Shown piece by piece: positions 8,333 to 16,894 of a stretch of 64,000 nucleotides of DNA. The translations under genes were made by a program, and so were the position numbers. The notes under the pieces are model-generated. The model had not been told where the DNA came from, searched no databases, and was given only the letters and a program-made list of their open reading frames with translations. Source of the stretch: Pseudomonadota bacterium (GTDB lineage: Bacteria; Pseudomonadota; Alphaproteobacteria; Rhizobiales; Beijerinckiaceae); assembly GCA_023386155.1 (NCBI GenBank), contig JAEWKH010000001.1, positions 23,398 to 87,397 of the forward strand, read 5' to 3'. Every line of letters begins with the position of its first letter. Position 1 is the stretch's first letter.

Positions 8333-9175
8333 TCAGTAGGAAAGGAACAGGGGCACCGGTGTATTCTTGAGCAGTGACTGGGTCGTGCCGCCGAGGATCA
8401 TCTGACGCAGGCGCGAATGCACATAGGCGCCCATCACGATCATGTCGGCGCGGGTCAAATGCGCATGATTGCGCAGCGTCTCGGCCACGTCTCCATCCTG
8501 GGCGGGCAGGGACAGCACATTCACCTTGATGCCGTGGCGCACGAGATGGGGGGCTATCTCGGCTCCCGGAACAGTGTGCGCCAGATCCTTTTCCCCCGTC
8601 ACGCTGACCAGCTCGACCTGCGAGGCGGCCCGCAGGAGGGGCAGTGCGTCATTAAGTGCGCGCGCTGCCTTGGCGCTGCCGTCCCACGCCACGATGATCC
8701 GGCCGGCCGCAAAGGCCTCACGCCCCGGCGGCACAATAATAAGAGGCCGCCCGCTGTCCGTGAGCACTGCCTCAATCAGCCCCCGATCGACGGCAAGCGC
8801 GATCGGCTCGGCGTCCAGAACGGTCAGGTCATGGGTCCGTGCCTGCGCGGTGAAGCTCTTGATCAAGGCAGGATAGGTCAGGTGCGGCGCCTGTGTGGTA
8901 CAGGCGACACCCGATGCGGCGGCCGCCCGCTGGGACAAATCCGCGACAGCATGCGCCAGGGTATCCAGCCGGCGGTTCTCGGCGGCTACCAGCCCTTCGG
9001 CGAAGTTGCTGATGAAGGCATGGGTTACAACGAGTTTCAGGGAGGCGGCCTGAACCGTCACATGAGCGCCAGCCTCTCTGGCGAGCGAAAGCCCGTAAGC
9101 CAAGGCGAAGGATTGCTCCTCGGCATCGCCTTCCTCGGTGAGCCCAATCAGAATGCTGTGAACGTTCTGCAGCAT
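8333..9175 (-). CDS. Tandem universal stress protein (UspA family)
   Basis: 280 residues, two Usp-like halves. The N-terminal half (SILIGLTEEGDAEEQSFALAYGLSLAREAGAHVTV) is diverged. The C-terminal half starts at GRIIVAWDGSAKAARAL and has MGAYVHSRLRQMILGGTTQ as its loop. A 48-bp gap separates it from the single-domain Usp downstream, which suggests cotranscription. The two-domain group with similar loops is common next to Zn-alcohol dehydrogenases in FNR/FixK regulons. Confidence 0.87.
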   Translation of the reverse strand: MLQNVHSILIGLTEEGDAEEQSFALAYGLSLAREAGAHVTVQAASLKLVVTHAFISNFAEGLVAAENRRLDTLAHAVADLSQRAAAASGVACTTQAPHLTYPALIKSFTAQARTHDLTVLDAEPIALAVDRGLIEAVLTDSGRPLIIVPPGREAFAAGRIIVAWDGSAKAARALNDALPLLRAASQVELVSVTGEKDLAHTVPGAEIAPHLVRHGIKVNVLSLPAQDGDVAETLRNHAHLTRADMIVMGAYVHSRLRQMILGGTTQSLLKNTPVPLFLSY

Positions 9176-9238
9176 GATCTTCTTTCTCCGTTACTAATCG
9201 CAGGTAATGATTGCCGGTCCTTCAAACTCACTCCTGCA

Positions 9239-10222
9239 TCAGGGGATCAGAACTGCCGCGCCTTGCAGGCGCCCTGATCGAAGATCGTCCAAAGCCTTGT
9301 TGGCAGCCGCCAGCGGGTAGGTCACCGTTTCCGTTCTGACCCAGGCCTTTGGCGCGATGGACAGGAAGTCGATGGCATCCTGACGGGTCAGGTTGGCGAC
9401 GGAAACGATCTGCCGCTCCTCCCAGAGAAGCCGATACGGGAATTGCGGGATATCGCTCATGTGGATACCGCCGCAGACGACACGCCCACCTTTCCGCACT
9501 GCTTGGAGCGCCAACGGCACAAGATCGCCCACAGGCGCGAAGATGATCGCAGCATCAAGGCTCTCGGGTGATGGCTCTAATGAGCCATCGGCCCAGACTG
9601 CGCCGAGCGAGCGGGCGAAATCCTGGGCAGCGGTATCACCTGGACGCGTGAACGCGAACACGCGCCGCCCCTGCCAGGTGCAGACCTGCGTGATGATGTG
9701 AGCCGCCGCTCCGAAGCCGTAGATGCCGATCCTCTCGCCAGAGCCTGCCGCTACGAGCGAACGCCAACCGATCAAGCCGGCGCAGAGAAGCGGAGCTAAG
9801 GCAACGGGATTGCCGTCATCCGGCAACGGGAAGGCATAAGCTGCGTCGGCAACTGCATGGGACGCGAAGCCCCCATCCCGGGTATAACCGGTGAACAGCG
9901 GCTCGTCGCAGAGGTTCTCACGTCCGGAGGTGCAGTAGGGACAATGACCGCAGGTGTGTCCGAGCCAAGGAACGCCGACACGCTCGCCGATGCGCAGGCC
10001 TGCCACGCCGTCGCCGAGCGCATCGACCCGCCCGACGATCTCATGTCCGGGAACAACTGGCAGCTTGAGACTTGCGAGATCACCGTCCACCACATGAAGA
10101 TCGGTGCGGCAGACCGCACAGGCCTCCACCACCAGGCGGATCTCGCCTGGACCCGGTGAGGGCAGGGGCCGCTCTTCCAGACGAAGGGGCGTGCGCACTT
10201 CGTGGAGGACCATCGCCTTCAT
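9239..10222 (-). CDS. Zinc-dependent alcohol dehydrogenase family protein
   Basis: 327 residues from the ATG at 10222 (MKAMVLHEV), with GAAGAGG upstream on the minus strand; the frame is open further upstream but that stretch has no family similarity. Catalytic-zinc features: CRTD near residue 38 and GHEIVGRV. The structural zinc cluster is CGHCPYCTSGRENLC (four cysteines). The coenzyme fold is IGIYGFGAAAHI. The family (propanol-preferring/AdhP-like MDR enzymes) interconverts short alcohols and aldehydes with NAD(H). In this setting a fermentative or redox-balancing role at low oxygen is plausible. It belongs to the minus-strand unit with two Usp genes. Confidence 0.88.
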   Translation of the reverse strand: MKAMVLHEVRTPLRLEERPLPSPGPGEIRLVVEACAVCRTDLHVVDGDLASLKLPVVPGHEIVGRVDALGDGVAGLRIGERVGVPWLGHTCGHCPYCTSGRENLCDEPLFTGYTRDGGFASHAVADAAYAFPLPDDGNPVALAPLLCAGLIGWRSLVAAGSGERIGIYGFGAAAHIITQVCTWQGRRVFAFTRPGDTAAQDFARSLGAVWADGSLEPSPESLDAAIIFAPVGDLVPLALQAVRKGGRVVCGGIHMSDIPQFPYRLLWEERQIVSVANLTRQDAIDFLSIAPKAWVRTETVTYPLAAANKALDDLRSGRLQGAAVLIP

Positions 10223-10268
10223 AGACCGGACCTCTTCTCCATTCCCGCGGTCTCGGGGCTGTGCCTGA

Positions 10269-10550
10269 TTACCCGAAGCAGTCCCTGGCCTGCGCCTGTA
10301 GCTCCTCAAGCGCCGCAACGTAGGGTGCGCGGCGGTCCTGATGATCTTGCCAAAGCCGGGCGATCTTCTTGCGCTTGAGGCTCTCATCGCCGCGGCCGCG
10401 TTCGATGGCTGCGAGCTTCTGCTGACAGGCAAAGTCGATGTCGGCCAGGTCGGCCAGGAGCGACTGGAGCCTGGGGAGCAGGTCGGGCGAGTACACCCGG
10501 TTCAAGCGCGATAGTTTCTGGAAGCGCAGATGCTCCACATCTGTTGACAT
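10269..10550 (-). CDS. Small helical hypothetical protein
   Basis: 93 residues, almost entirely predicted helix, rich in Leu, Arg, Asp and Gln. It has no signal peptide and no membrane segment. The pattern (LQSLLADLADIDFACQQKLAAIERG) suggests a coiled-coil. It is the first gene of the minus-strand ADH/Usp unit and faces the divergent region that contains the FNR-type box at 10709-10722. No family recognised. Confidence 0.65.
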   Translation of the reverse strand: MSTDVEHLRFQKLSRLNRVYSPDLLPRLQSLLADLADIDFACQQKLAAIERGRGDESLKRKKIARLWQDHQDRRAPYVAALEELQAQARDCFG

Positions 10551-10708
10551 GGCTTCCTCCGCTGGGGTTCTGGTTCTTACAGCGTCCGCCTACGCGACTA
10601 ACTTAGGTTAAGCAGAACAATTCGGTGAACCTGAGGCAGCTTGGCGGCCGGCGCTTCTCAGACCCGAACCCGACAGAAGGATGTTGGACGGCTTTGCCTG
10701 CCGCCGCC

Positions 10709-10757
10709 TTGATCCGAATCAAACCAGGCCAACGAAGACGTGCTATACTGAGGCAGT
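10709..10757 (+). promoter_or_regulatory. FNR/FixK class II promoter in a divergent intergenic region
   Basis: TTGATCCGAATCAA at 10709-10722 is a perfect TTGAT-N4-ATCAA dyad. TATACT at 10744-10749 is a good -10. The predicted start at about 10756-10757 puts the dyad centre at -41 to -41.5. It lies between the minus-strand ADH/Usp unit and the + strand membrane-protein gene and could serve both. Confidence 0.75.
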
Positions 10758-10814
10758 CTCATGGAAGGCAGGACCAGACGGATCCTGTGCAGCCTTCAGC
10801 CGACGGAGGAGGAT

Positions 10815-11012
10815 ATGATCTCCTGGGTCGTCCGTCTCTTGATGATTGCCGCCGGTGCCGTGACGGGCTGGGTCGTCGCTGAGGACGCGCCCAACTTCGG
10901 GATCATCCAGGTCATGGTGACACTCCTGCTGCTGACCCTCATCGTGGCCGTTCTGGCGTTCTGGCCATCCAACTGGACGGCTCGGCTCAACGGCTCGCAG
11001 AGGGCCCGATAG
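10815..11012 (+). CDS. Small two-helix membrane protein
   Basis: 65 residues from the ATG at 10815, with GGAGGAGG immediately upstream. Two hydrophobic segments (about residues 3-21 and 30-49) are separated by the short loop AEDAPNF. The C-terminus is basic, predicting an N-in/C-in hairpin in the cytoplasmic membrane. No family recognised. It is the first gene behind the best FNR/FixK-type promoter of the window, which suggests a low-oxygen function. Confidence 0.7.
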   Translation: MISWVVRLLMIAAGAVTGWVVAEDAPNFGIIQVMVTLLLLTLIVAVLAFWPSNWTARLNGSQRAR

Positions 11013-11064
11013 TCGACTTCCTACTCATTTCGCGTTGGATTGCGCGCCATCATGGAGGCGGCAG

Positions 11065-11616
11065 ATGGACGAGGAAATCAGACAAAAGATCCTGACGCTG
11101 CTGGAGCAACATCGGATCATGACGGTGGCGACCCTCAGGCCGGACGGCTGGCCGCAGGCGACCACCGTCGGCTACGCCAGCGAGGGCCTCACCCTTTACT
11201 TCTTGTGCGGCCTGGACAGCCAGAAGGCGGCGAACCTCGCTCGGGATGACCGGGTGTCCGTGACGATTGACCACGACACGTCGGACATCATGGCGATCAG
11301 CGGCCTGTCCATGGCAGGACATGCGCAGGCGGTGACCAACATGGCGGAGGCGGGCAGGGTGATGGGGATGCTCGTGCGGAAGTATCCCGAGCAGACCTCC
11401 CTGCCGGGGCCGATGCCAAGCCCTGAACAGGTCCGCATCTTCCGCGTGACGCCAACCGTCATCTCGGTGCTCGACTACTCGAAGGGCTTCGGACACACGG
11501 ATCTGGTCAGCGTTCCTAGTGCCCAGGAAGTGATTTTCGACATCGTTGATGACGCCGACAAGGAGTCGTTCCCAGCCAGCGATCCGCTCGCGTGGACGCG
11601 GACGACCGCTCGATGA
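11065..11616 (+). CDS. Pyridoxamine 5'-phosphate oxidase family (FMN-binding split barrel) protein
   Basis: 183 residues from the ATG at 11065, with GGAGG at 11054-11058. The N-terminal 130 residues fit the split-barrel fold of PNPOx-like flavin/F420 proteins: MTVATLRPDGWPQATTVGY, then YFLCGLDSQKAANL and VSVTID. Such proteins bind FMN, F420 or haem and reduce small substrates; the actual substrate is unknown. It may be cotranscribed with the membrane protein 52 bp upstream and so fall under the same FNR-type promoter. Confidence 0.8.
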   Translation: MDEEIRQKILTLLEQHRIMTVATLRPDGWPQATTVGYASEGLTLYFLCGLDSQKAANLARDDRVSVTIDHDTSDIMAISGLSMAGHAQAVTNMAEAGRVMGMLVRKYPEQTSLPGPMPSPEQVRIFRVTPTVISVLDYSKGFGHTDLVSVPSAQEVIFDIVDDADKESFPASDPLAWTRTTAR

Positions 11617-12171
11617 GGAGGGGAACAAGGGCAGGGACACTCAGATGAAGGGCGTTGAGGTAGAGGCTCACTTGAGGCAGGTGCCCGTCTGGGTCCTGAT
11701 CATCTCTAACATCTAGCTGGTGCAGCGATTTATGCGTTGGCATCCCACTTGTTCTCCCCGAAGCTTGGGCTTTCCCTTATAGGAGTTTCGCTTCTAAATC
11801 GGCCGACGAGCTTTAGCGCAATGCCAGCGAACGACTGCTATCGGCACGTCACGGAGATTAGCTCTTGGTCCGCTTCGGCGCTCAAGAGCCGACGTTCGTT
11901 GTGCGGCCCCAACGTGAAAGGTTGACCCGAAGGCGACATACAGCCCAGTTGATACAAGCGTGGAGGCGCACGTTGCGGATGCTAACACAGCACGAACGTC
12001 CGTGCTCTGGTCAAGGCAAGCGTCATAGACCGCAGCGGGGATGGCCTGTTGGTGGTTCTGGGTGCACAATGGGTGTGCTTAAGTGGCCCGGTCACACTCG
12101 CTGGGAAAGGGTATCCGGCCTCCTCGTGGCCCGATAGCCGCAAAGTGACCATTGGCTCGGAGGTCTCAATT
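11617..12171. other. Intergenic stretch without convincing gene
   Basis: About 555 bp, lower in GC than its neighbours. No frame shows alphaproteobacterial codon bias, and short ORFs here lack ribosome-binding sites. GGAGG at 12159-12163 serves the cyclase gene start at 12172. No clear promoter, repeat or RNA structure recognised. Confidence 0.5.
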
Positions 12172-13980
12172 ATGGAGCGCCGGCTGGCTGCCATCTTCGC
12201 GGCAGATGTGGAGGCCTATTCCCGCCATATGGGCGAGGACGAGGCTGGGACCTTCGAGACGCTGACCTCCCATCGCGCGATCCTTGACAGCTTCATTGCC
12301 GAGCACCGGGGGCGGATCGCCAACACAGCGGGCGATAGCGTGCTGGCCGAGTTTCCCAGTGCCGTCGATGCGGTGACGTGTGCGCTGCGAGCCCAGGAGG
12401 CGCTCGCGTCCGCCAATGACAAGCTGCCGGAGACCCGGCGCATGCACTTCCGGATCGGGGTGCATGTGGGCGATGTGATGGTCAAAGGCGGCGACCTCTT
12501 CGGGGACGGCGTCAACATCGCCGCCCGGCTTCAGGCACTCTCCCGGCCTGGCGGCATCTGCCTGTCGGCCACGGCTCAGGAGTACGTGCGCAAGGCCATG
12601 CCCGTCACCTTCGAGGACCTCGGACCGCAACGCATCAAGAACATCGACGAGCCTGTCCGGGCTTTCGCCGTCAAAGCCATCCAAGGGCAGGGAACGCCGG
12701 TCCGCACTCCATCCGCCAGGGAACTTCTCCGGGCCGACCGGCCGGCCGTGGCGGTGCTGCCGTTCACGAACATGGGCGACCCGGATCAGCTCTACTTCAG
12801 CGATGGCATCACCGAGGACATCATCACCGAGCTCGCCCGGTTCCGGGAGCTTCTTGTCATCGCCCGGAACTCCTCCTTCTCCTTCCGGGGCAAGGACGTC
12901 GATGTGCGGGAGGTCGGACGGGCCCTCAATGCTGACTACGTCGTAGAGGGTAGCGTGCGCCGGGTCGGCGACCGGCTCCGGATCACCGCGCAGTTGATCA
13001 ACGCCGCCTCAGGCGCCCATCTCTGGGCCGAACGGTATGATCGCTCGTTCGAGGACGTGTTCGCCATCCAGGACGAGATCGCGCGCGGAGTGGTCGCAAC
13101 CGTGGCCCGACGCATCGAGGAGGAGACTGAGGCAGTGGCGCGCCGCCGTCCGCCGCAGGACATGCGCGCCTACGATCTCTTCTTGCAGGGGCACCGCCTG
13201 TCCGACGTGTTCACGGATAACGGGCAGGCACGGGCGCGGGCGTTCTTCGAGCGAGCGCGTGACCTCGATCCCACCTTCGCCAGGGCCTACACCGGCCTTG
13301 CGTTCCACTATCTCAACCAGGCCGCCGACGAGGGTGTCGGGCTGCCGCGGGAGCGGGATCCGAACCGGATCGAGGCGCGCCGGCTCGTCGAACAGGCCCT
13401 GACGGTCGATCCAACGGAACCGCGGGTGCAATCGACGGCCGGCTACGTGTTCCTGACCTGGCGCGAGTTCGACCGGGCCGAGCGTCATCTTGAACTCGCT
13501 CGGTCCATGAACCCGAATGACGCGACGATCCAGATCTTCTGGGCGTGGGCCCAAGCGTGCTTGGGCAACCCCGCGAAAGGCCTGATGGCCGCCGAACTCG
13601 CACAGCGTCTCAATCCGCGCTATCCGCACTGGTACAGCTACTACCAGGCTAGGGTGCTGTTCTTCTTGCGGCGCTACGAGGATGTCGTTGCCAAGCTCCA
13701 TTACCGTATAACTGGCGAACCCACCCAACACCGCCGGGACATGCTGCTACTGAGTGCAGCGCTTGGCCTGCTCGGGCGAGCCGTCCCGGCCGAACAATGT
13801 GCCAAGTGGTTCTTAGAAGGCGTCGAGCAGGTGTGGCGTGGGGATCCGAATGCGGGACCGTCGGAGTATGTCGACTGGTTTGTCGATACCTCATACCTTC
13901 GGCGCCCTGAGGACGAGGCGCTCCTGCGAGAGGGACTGCGATTGGCCGGGCTGCCAGCCTATCTGGGTGGTCTCAACTGA
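12172..13980 (+). CDS. Class III adenylate/guanylate cyclase with TolB-like and TPR domains
   Basis: 602 residues from the ATG at 12172 (MERRLAAIFAADVEAYSRHM). Residues 1-170 are a CHD cyclase domain: the first metal-binding Asp in FAADVEAYS, the second in GDSVLAEFPSA, and GDLFGDGVNIAARL. At about 190-320 there is a TolB/FlgO-like segment (AVLPFTNMGDPDQLYFSDGI, then LNADYVVEGSVRR). The rest is tetratricopeptide-like helices. This three-part architecture is common in Hyphomicrobiales. No transmembrane helix is seen, so it is probably cytosolic. Product cAMP is likely, but cGMP cannot be excluded. Confidence 0.88.
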   Translation: MERRLAAIFAADVEAYSRHMGEDEAGTFETLTSHRAILDSFIAEHRGRIANTAGDSVLAEFPSAVDAVTCALRAQEALASANDKLPETRRMHFRIGVHVGDVMVKGGDLFGDGVNIAARLQALSRPGGICLSATAQEYVRKAMPVTFEDLGPQRIKNIDEPVRAFAVKAIQGQGTPVRTPSARELLRADRPAVAVLPFTNMGDPDQLYFSDGITEDIITELARFRELLVIARNSSFSFRGKDVDVREVGRALNADYVVEGSVRRVGDRLRITAQLINAASGAHLWAERYDRSFEDVFAIQDEIARGVVATVARRIEEETEAVARRRPPQDMRAYDLFLQGHRLSDVFTDNGQARARAFFERARDLDPTFARAYTGLAFHYLNQAADEGVGLPRERDPNRIEARRLVEQALTVDPTEPRVQSTAGYVFLTWREFDRAERHLELARSMNPNDATIQIFWAWAQACLGNPAKGLMAAELAQRLNPRYPHWYSYYQARVLFFLRRYEDVVAKLHYRITGEPTQHRRDMLLLSAALGLLGRAVPAEQCAKWFLEGVEQVWRGDPNAGPSEYVDWFVDTSYLRRPEDEALLREGLRLAGLPAYLGGLN

Positions 13981-14599
13981 GACGCACTGCAACTCAGATC
14001 CGACACCGTCGGAGGGAGTTGCAGCATTCACGACTGGGCCGACTATTCCGCGAACGTCGGTTCTTGGCACACGAGGCGGACAAAGCTCTTTGTTCTGCTT
14101 ATGAGTCGGTGAGCGGTCCTTCATTCCGCTCGCTGCGTGCCATCGAATGATCCAAAGCGAACTCTGGCTTTCCCGGGCAGCATAGTTTGCATCTGCCACG
14201 GCCCTATAGTGTTTGTTATCCGTCAGAGTCGTTGGTTCGGTAGGTCATCTATCTTCGGTCATATGAACTGAAGGAAAGTCCGCGAAATGCCTGTTTCGCG
14301 GACATACCTCTCATCCCATGAGAAGCCGTCCAAACGCGCCGTCTATCTGTCGTTCATGACAGAGATAAAGTTCAGTGAACCAGGAGGTGAAACCCGCCCA
14401 ACCTTGTGGGGCGAGGGCAAATGAGAGGTTGACACTTTCACTGTGAACACGCGGTGAACTCACCCTGGACCCATGACAGGTCCGAGATTCGTTGTACGCC
14501 AAGGGCACTGATGCTCAGATCAAGCTCAAGGCGCGTGCTGGACCACAGCAGCCGTGATGGCTGCCGTGGCGCTTGTTGGTCTGGCGATCCGTGATCGCA
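13981..14599. other. Intergenic stretch, no gene seen
   Basis: About 620 bp between the cyclase gene and the convergent AAA ATPase gene. Codon bias is absent in all frames. It contains one perfect hairpin (14278-14303) and short dyads such as GTTCAGTGAAC near 14372 and GGTGAACTCACC near 14453. These may be regulatory or remnants of a junction between the chromosome-like cluster and the integrase-bearing module. Confidence 0.45.
14278..14303. repeat. Perfect 10-bp hairpin
   Basis: GTCCGCGAAA (14278-14287), a six-base loop, then TTTCGCGGAC (14294-14303). No T-run follows on either strand, so it is not a typical intrinsic terminator. Confidence 0.6.
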
Positions 14600-16162
14600 T
14601 CAGTGCCGGGTCATGAACCTTTCGCGAGTGTTGACCACCTGCTCCACGAGACGGCGCAGGCTGCGGATCGAGCCGGCGCTCCAGTAGCGGCGCAGCAGAT
14701 CGATCTCGCCTCCCGTGAGCGGGTCGGCCCAGCGCTCGTCGCCCGTGCACTCCCGGTAGACAGTGCGCAGCAGCGACGAGGCGAGCAGCTCCAGCTGCTC
14801 CGGTCCCGGCGGTGGCACCTCGATAACCTGGAGCCGATCGAGCAGCGGGCGCGACAGGCCTCGGGTGGTGTTTGCCGTCAGGATCACGCTCACCCCGGAG
14901 AGGTCCACCGGCACCTCGAGATAGGGATCGAGCAGGGCTGCGGCCCGGGCCGGCTCGAGCAGGCCCAGCAGCGACCTCCTGAGGTCGCCATTCCGGTTCG
15001 AGCCGCCCGCCTTCTCGATCTCGTCCAAGATCAAACCGGGACCCGCGGTGCGATAGGCGAGGATCACGTCCCATAGCAAGCCGGGGGCGGCGTTCGACCA
15101 TTTTCTGGACGAGCCCATGACCATGGCATCCGAGAGCGAGCCGCAGTCGACCACTCGGTGCGGGATGCCCAGCGCATCCATCAGTACACTCGCGCCATAG
15201 GTCTTGGCCACGCCAGGCGGGCCGACGAGAAGCAGCCGCAGCTGGGCATGGGGCCGCGTGCCCACCTGGCGTAGCACCGCATTGATGATATTCTCCCAGT
15301 GCGGCAGCTGCCGCAGCAGGCGGGCTCTGACGGCGGCCAGATCCGGCACCGGCACGAGCGGCAGGGGCAGAGCCTCGATTGCCTCAAAAGAATCGAGCGC
15401 CTGCCGCGCCTCGCGTGAGCCGGCGAGCGGCAGCGCCGGCAGCACGACCCGTGTCATCCGCGGATCGTCCGGGGCGGCAGCGGGCTCCTCGCTTGTCTCC
15501 GGCACGGGCAAGGGCGCCTCGTCTGGGATCCCGCTCTCCGCTTGCGGCTCTGGGCCGAACCCCGCCGCGAGATCGCGCACGATGCGGTGCGCATCGACGA
15601 ACGCCGCATGCAGCCCGCCTGCGCCGCCGGCCCAGGCCTGCCAGCTCAGCACGAGCCGGCGCAGGCGCTCGCGCACGAGCGGATCGACCAAGATCGGGTC
15701 AAGCCGCTCACAGGCCTCACCGATCCGGTTGACCACGGTGCGGGAGAACGAGGAGGCACTGCGCTCGCGGGCGGTGGCGAGCGTCAGGAACGCCACCTCC
15801 TGTGACAGGCGCGCCAGTCCCGGCGCGTCCCGCTCGACCGCCCGCTCGGCCAAAAGTTGGGACAGGCTCTCGCCGTCACCGCCGCCACCGGACCACTCCT
15901 GAGCGGCCTCGGCCAGCGCCGGCACGCCCAGCGCGACGGCGCGGGCGATCTCGGGCTTGAGCACGTACGGCTCAAGGTCGGGGGCAAGCACCAACTCGAG
16001 CAGGCGCGGCAGGGTTGCCGGAGACTGGCCACGCGGGGTCACCGCTCCGGCAAGGTCCTCGAGCGCGAACTCCTCGTCGTGCGTAGGCGGGCGGCGCAGC
16101 GCCGCCAGGCGGCTCGGCCGGCGCGCCGACGCTGTCACTTTGGCGTAGGGGTGTTTGGCCAT
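14600..16162 (-). CDS. AAA family ATPase (Lon/MoxR-like module) with unknown N-terminal half
   Basis: 520 residues from the ATG at 16162 (MAKHPYAK); an upstream in-frame ATG at 16186 adds eight residues. The N-terminal ~270 residues are helical and Ala/Leu/Arg-rich with no recognised domain. The C-terminal half is an AAA+ module: Walker A GPPGVAKT, Walker B LILDEIEK, sensor-1 region VILTANTT, and an arginine-rich lid (SIRSLRRLVEQVVN). No protease active site is visible. The ATPase core resembles Lon-type AAA domains. Two further genes in the same orientation lie upstream (16245-17263). The role is unknown; a remodelling ATPase for a plasmid or island function is possible. Confidence 0.75.
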   Translation of the reverse strand: MAKHPYAKVTASARRPSRLAALRRPPTHDEEFALEDLAGAVTPRGQSPATLPRLLELVLAPDLEPYVLKPEIARAVALGVPALAEAAQEWSGGGGDGESLSQLLAERAVERDAPGLARLSQEVAFLTLATARERSASSFSRTVVNRIGEACERLDPILVDPLVRERLRRLVLSWQAWAGGAGGLHAAFVDAHRIVRDLAAGFGPEPQAESGIPDEAPLPVPETSEEPAAAPDDPRMTRVVLPALPLAGSREARQALDSFEAIEALPLPLVPVPDLAAVRARLLRQLPHWENIINAVLRQVGTRPHAQLRLLLVGPPGVAKTYGASVLMDALGIPHRVVDCGSLSDAMVMGSSRKWSNAAPGLLWDVILAYRTAGPGLILDEIEKAGGSNRNGDLRRSLLGLLEPARAAALLDPYLEVPVDLSGVSVILTANTTRGLSRPLLDRLQVIEVPPPGPEQLELLASSLLRTVYRECTGDERWADPLTGGEIDLLRRYWSAGSIRSLRRLVEQVVNTRERFMTRH

Positions 16163-16244
16163 GGTCGATCTCTCGATGTGATGCATGACGGAGCGGCAGG
16201 GGGAGGCAGGCGGGGAGCCGGAACCCGGCTCCCCGGATCAGGCG

Positions 16245-16775
16245 TCAGGCGACGCGCAAGCGCGGCAGGGCGGCGGGCCGCGCCTCTAGGCCGCGGCAGC
16301 CGGCCTGTTCCAGCAGCTGCAGGCCGAAGTGCAGGACGAGGTCCAACTCCTCCGCTTTCGCCGCGCTGATCGGCTGCGAGGTCGGCCCGCAGCCCTGGAC
16401 GAGGCAGGCGGTGCCAGCCTCCTGGATCAGGGTAGTGAGGCGCTCCTGCAGGTAGATCACGTCGGCTTTGTCGAAGCTGTCGCTGGTCAAGATGTAGATG
16501 GTCTCGACAAAGGCGAGGTCGCTGTTGCGGCGGTGGTCGGGCAGGCGGGAGGGCAGGCGCCCGCCCTCGCCGTTGTAGAGGCACAGCTCGCCCGTGTCCG
16601 GGTCGGTGCCGGCGAGCAGGTAGGTTCCGGCCCTTTTGAGCAGGTCGTGGCGCAGGAGCAGGGAGAGGTCGCACCACTCCGCGCGGATGACCCCGACGCG
16701 GCAGACCTGGCTGGTGAAGAGGGCGATGGCGGTGTCAGCGACCGGGAAGGAGATGGTGATGAGGGGCAGGCGCAT
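16245..16775 (-). CDS. GIY-YIG-like nuclease family protein (degenerate motif)
   Basis: 176 residues. Residues about 48-130 (RAGTYLLAGTDPDTGELCLY, then FVETIYILTSDSFDKADVIY) resemble a bacterial GIY-YIG subgroup, with GTY replacing GIY and YNG replacing YIG. The catalytic Arg and Glu positions are plausible (RLPDHRR, LQERL) but not certain. Because the signature is altered, activity is doubtful. It lies 82 bp upstream of the AAA ATPase gene on the same strand, possibly one transcription unit. Confidence 0.55.
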   Translation of the reverse strand: MRLPLITISFPVADTAIALFTSQVCRVGVIRAEWCDLSLLLRHDLLKRAGTYLLAGTDPDTGELCLYNGEGGRLPSRLPDHRRNSDLAFVETIYILTSDSFDKADVIYLQERLTTLIQEAGTACLVQGCGPTSQPISAAKAEELDLVLHFGLQLLEQAGCRGLEARPAALPRLRVA

Positions 16776-16894
16776 GGATGTGCTCCGTCAGTCGCCGGCG
16801 TGAGGCACGCGCGGCGGGATAGAGTGGGCAAAGAGAGAGGACGGCCGACGGAAGGGACCCGCCGGCACATCAGGTACGAAGAGGAGGGGAGGCG

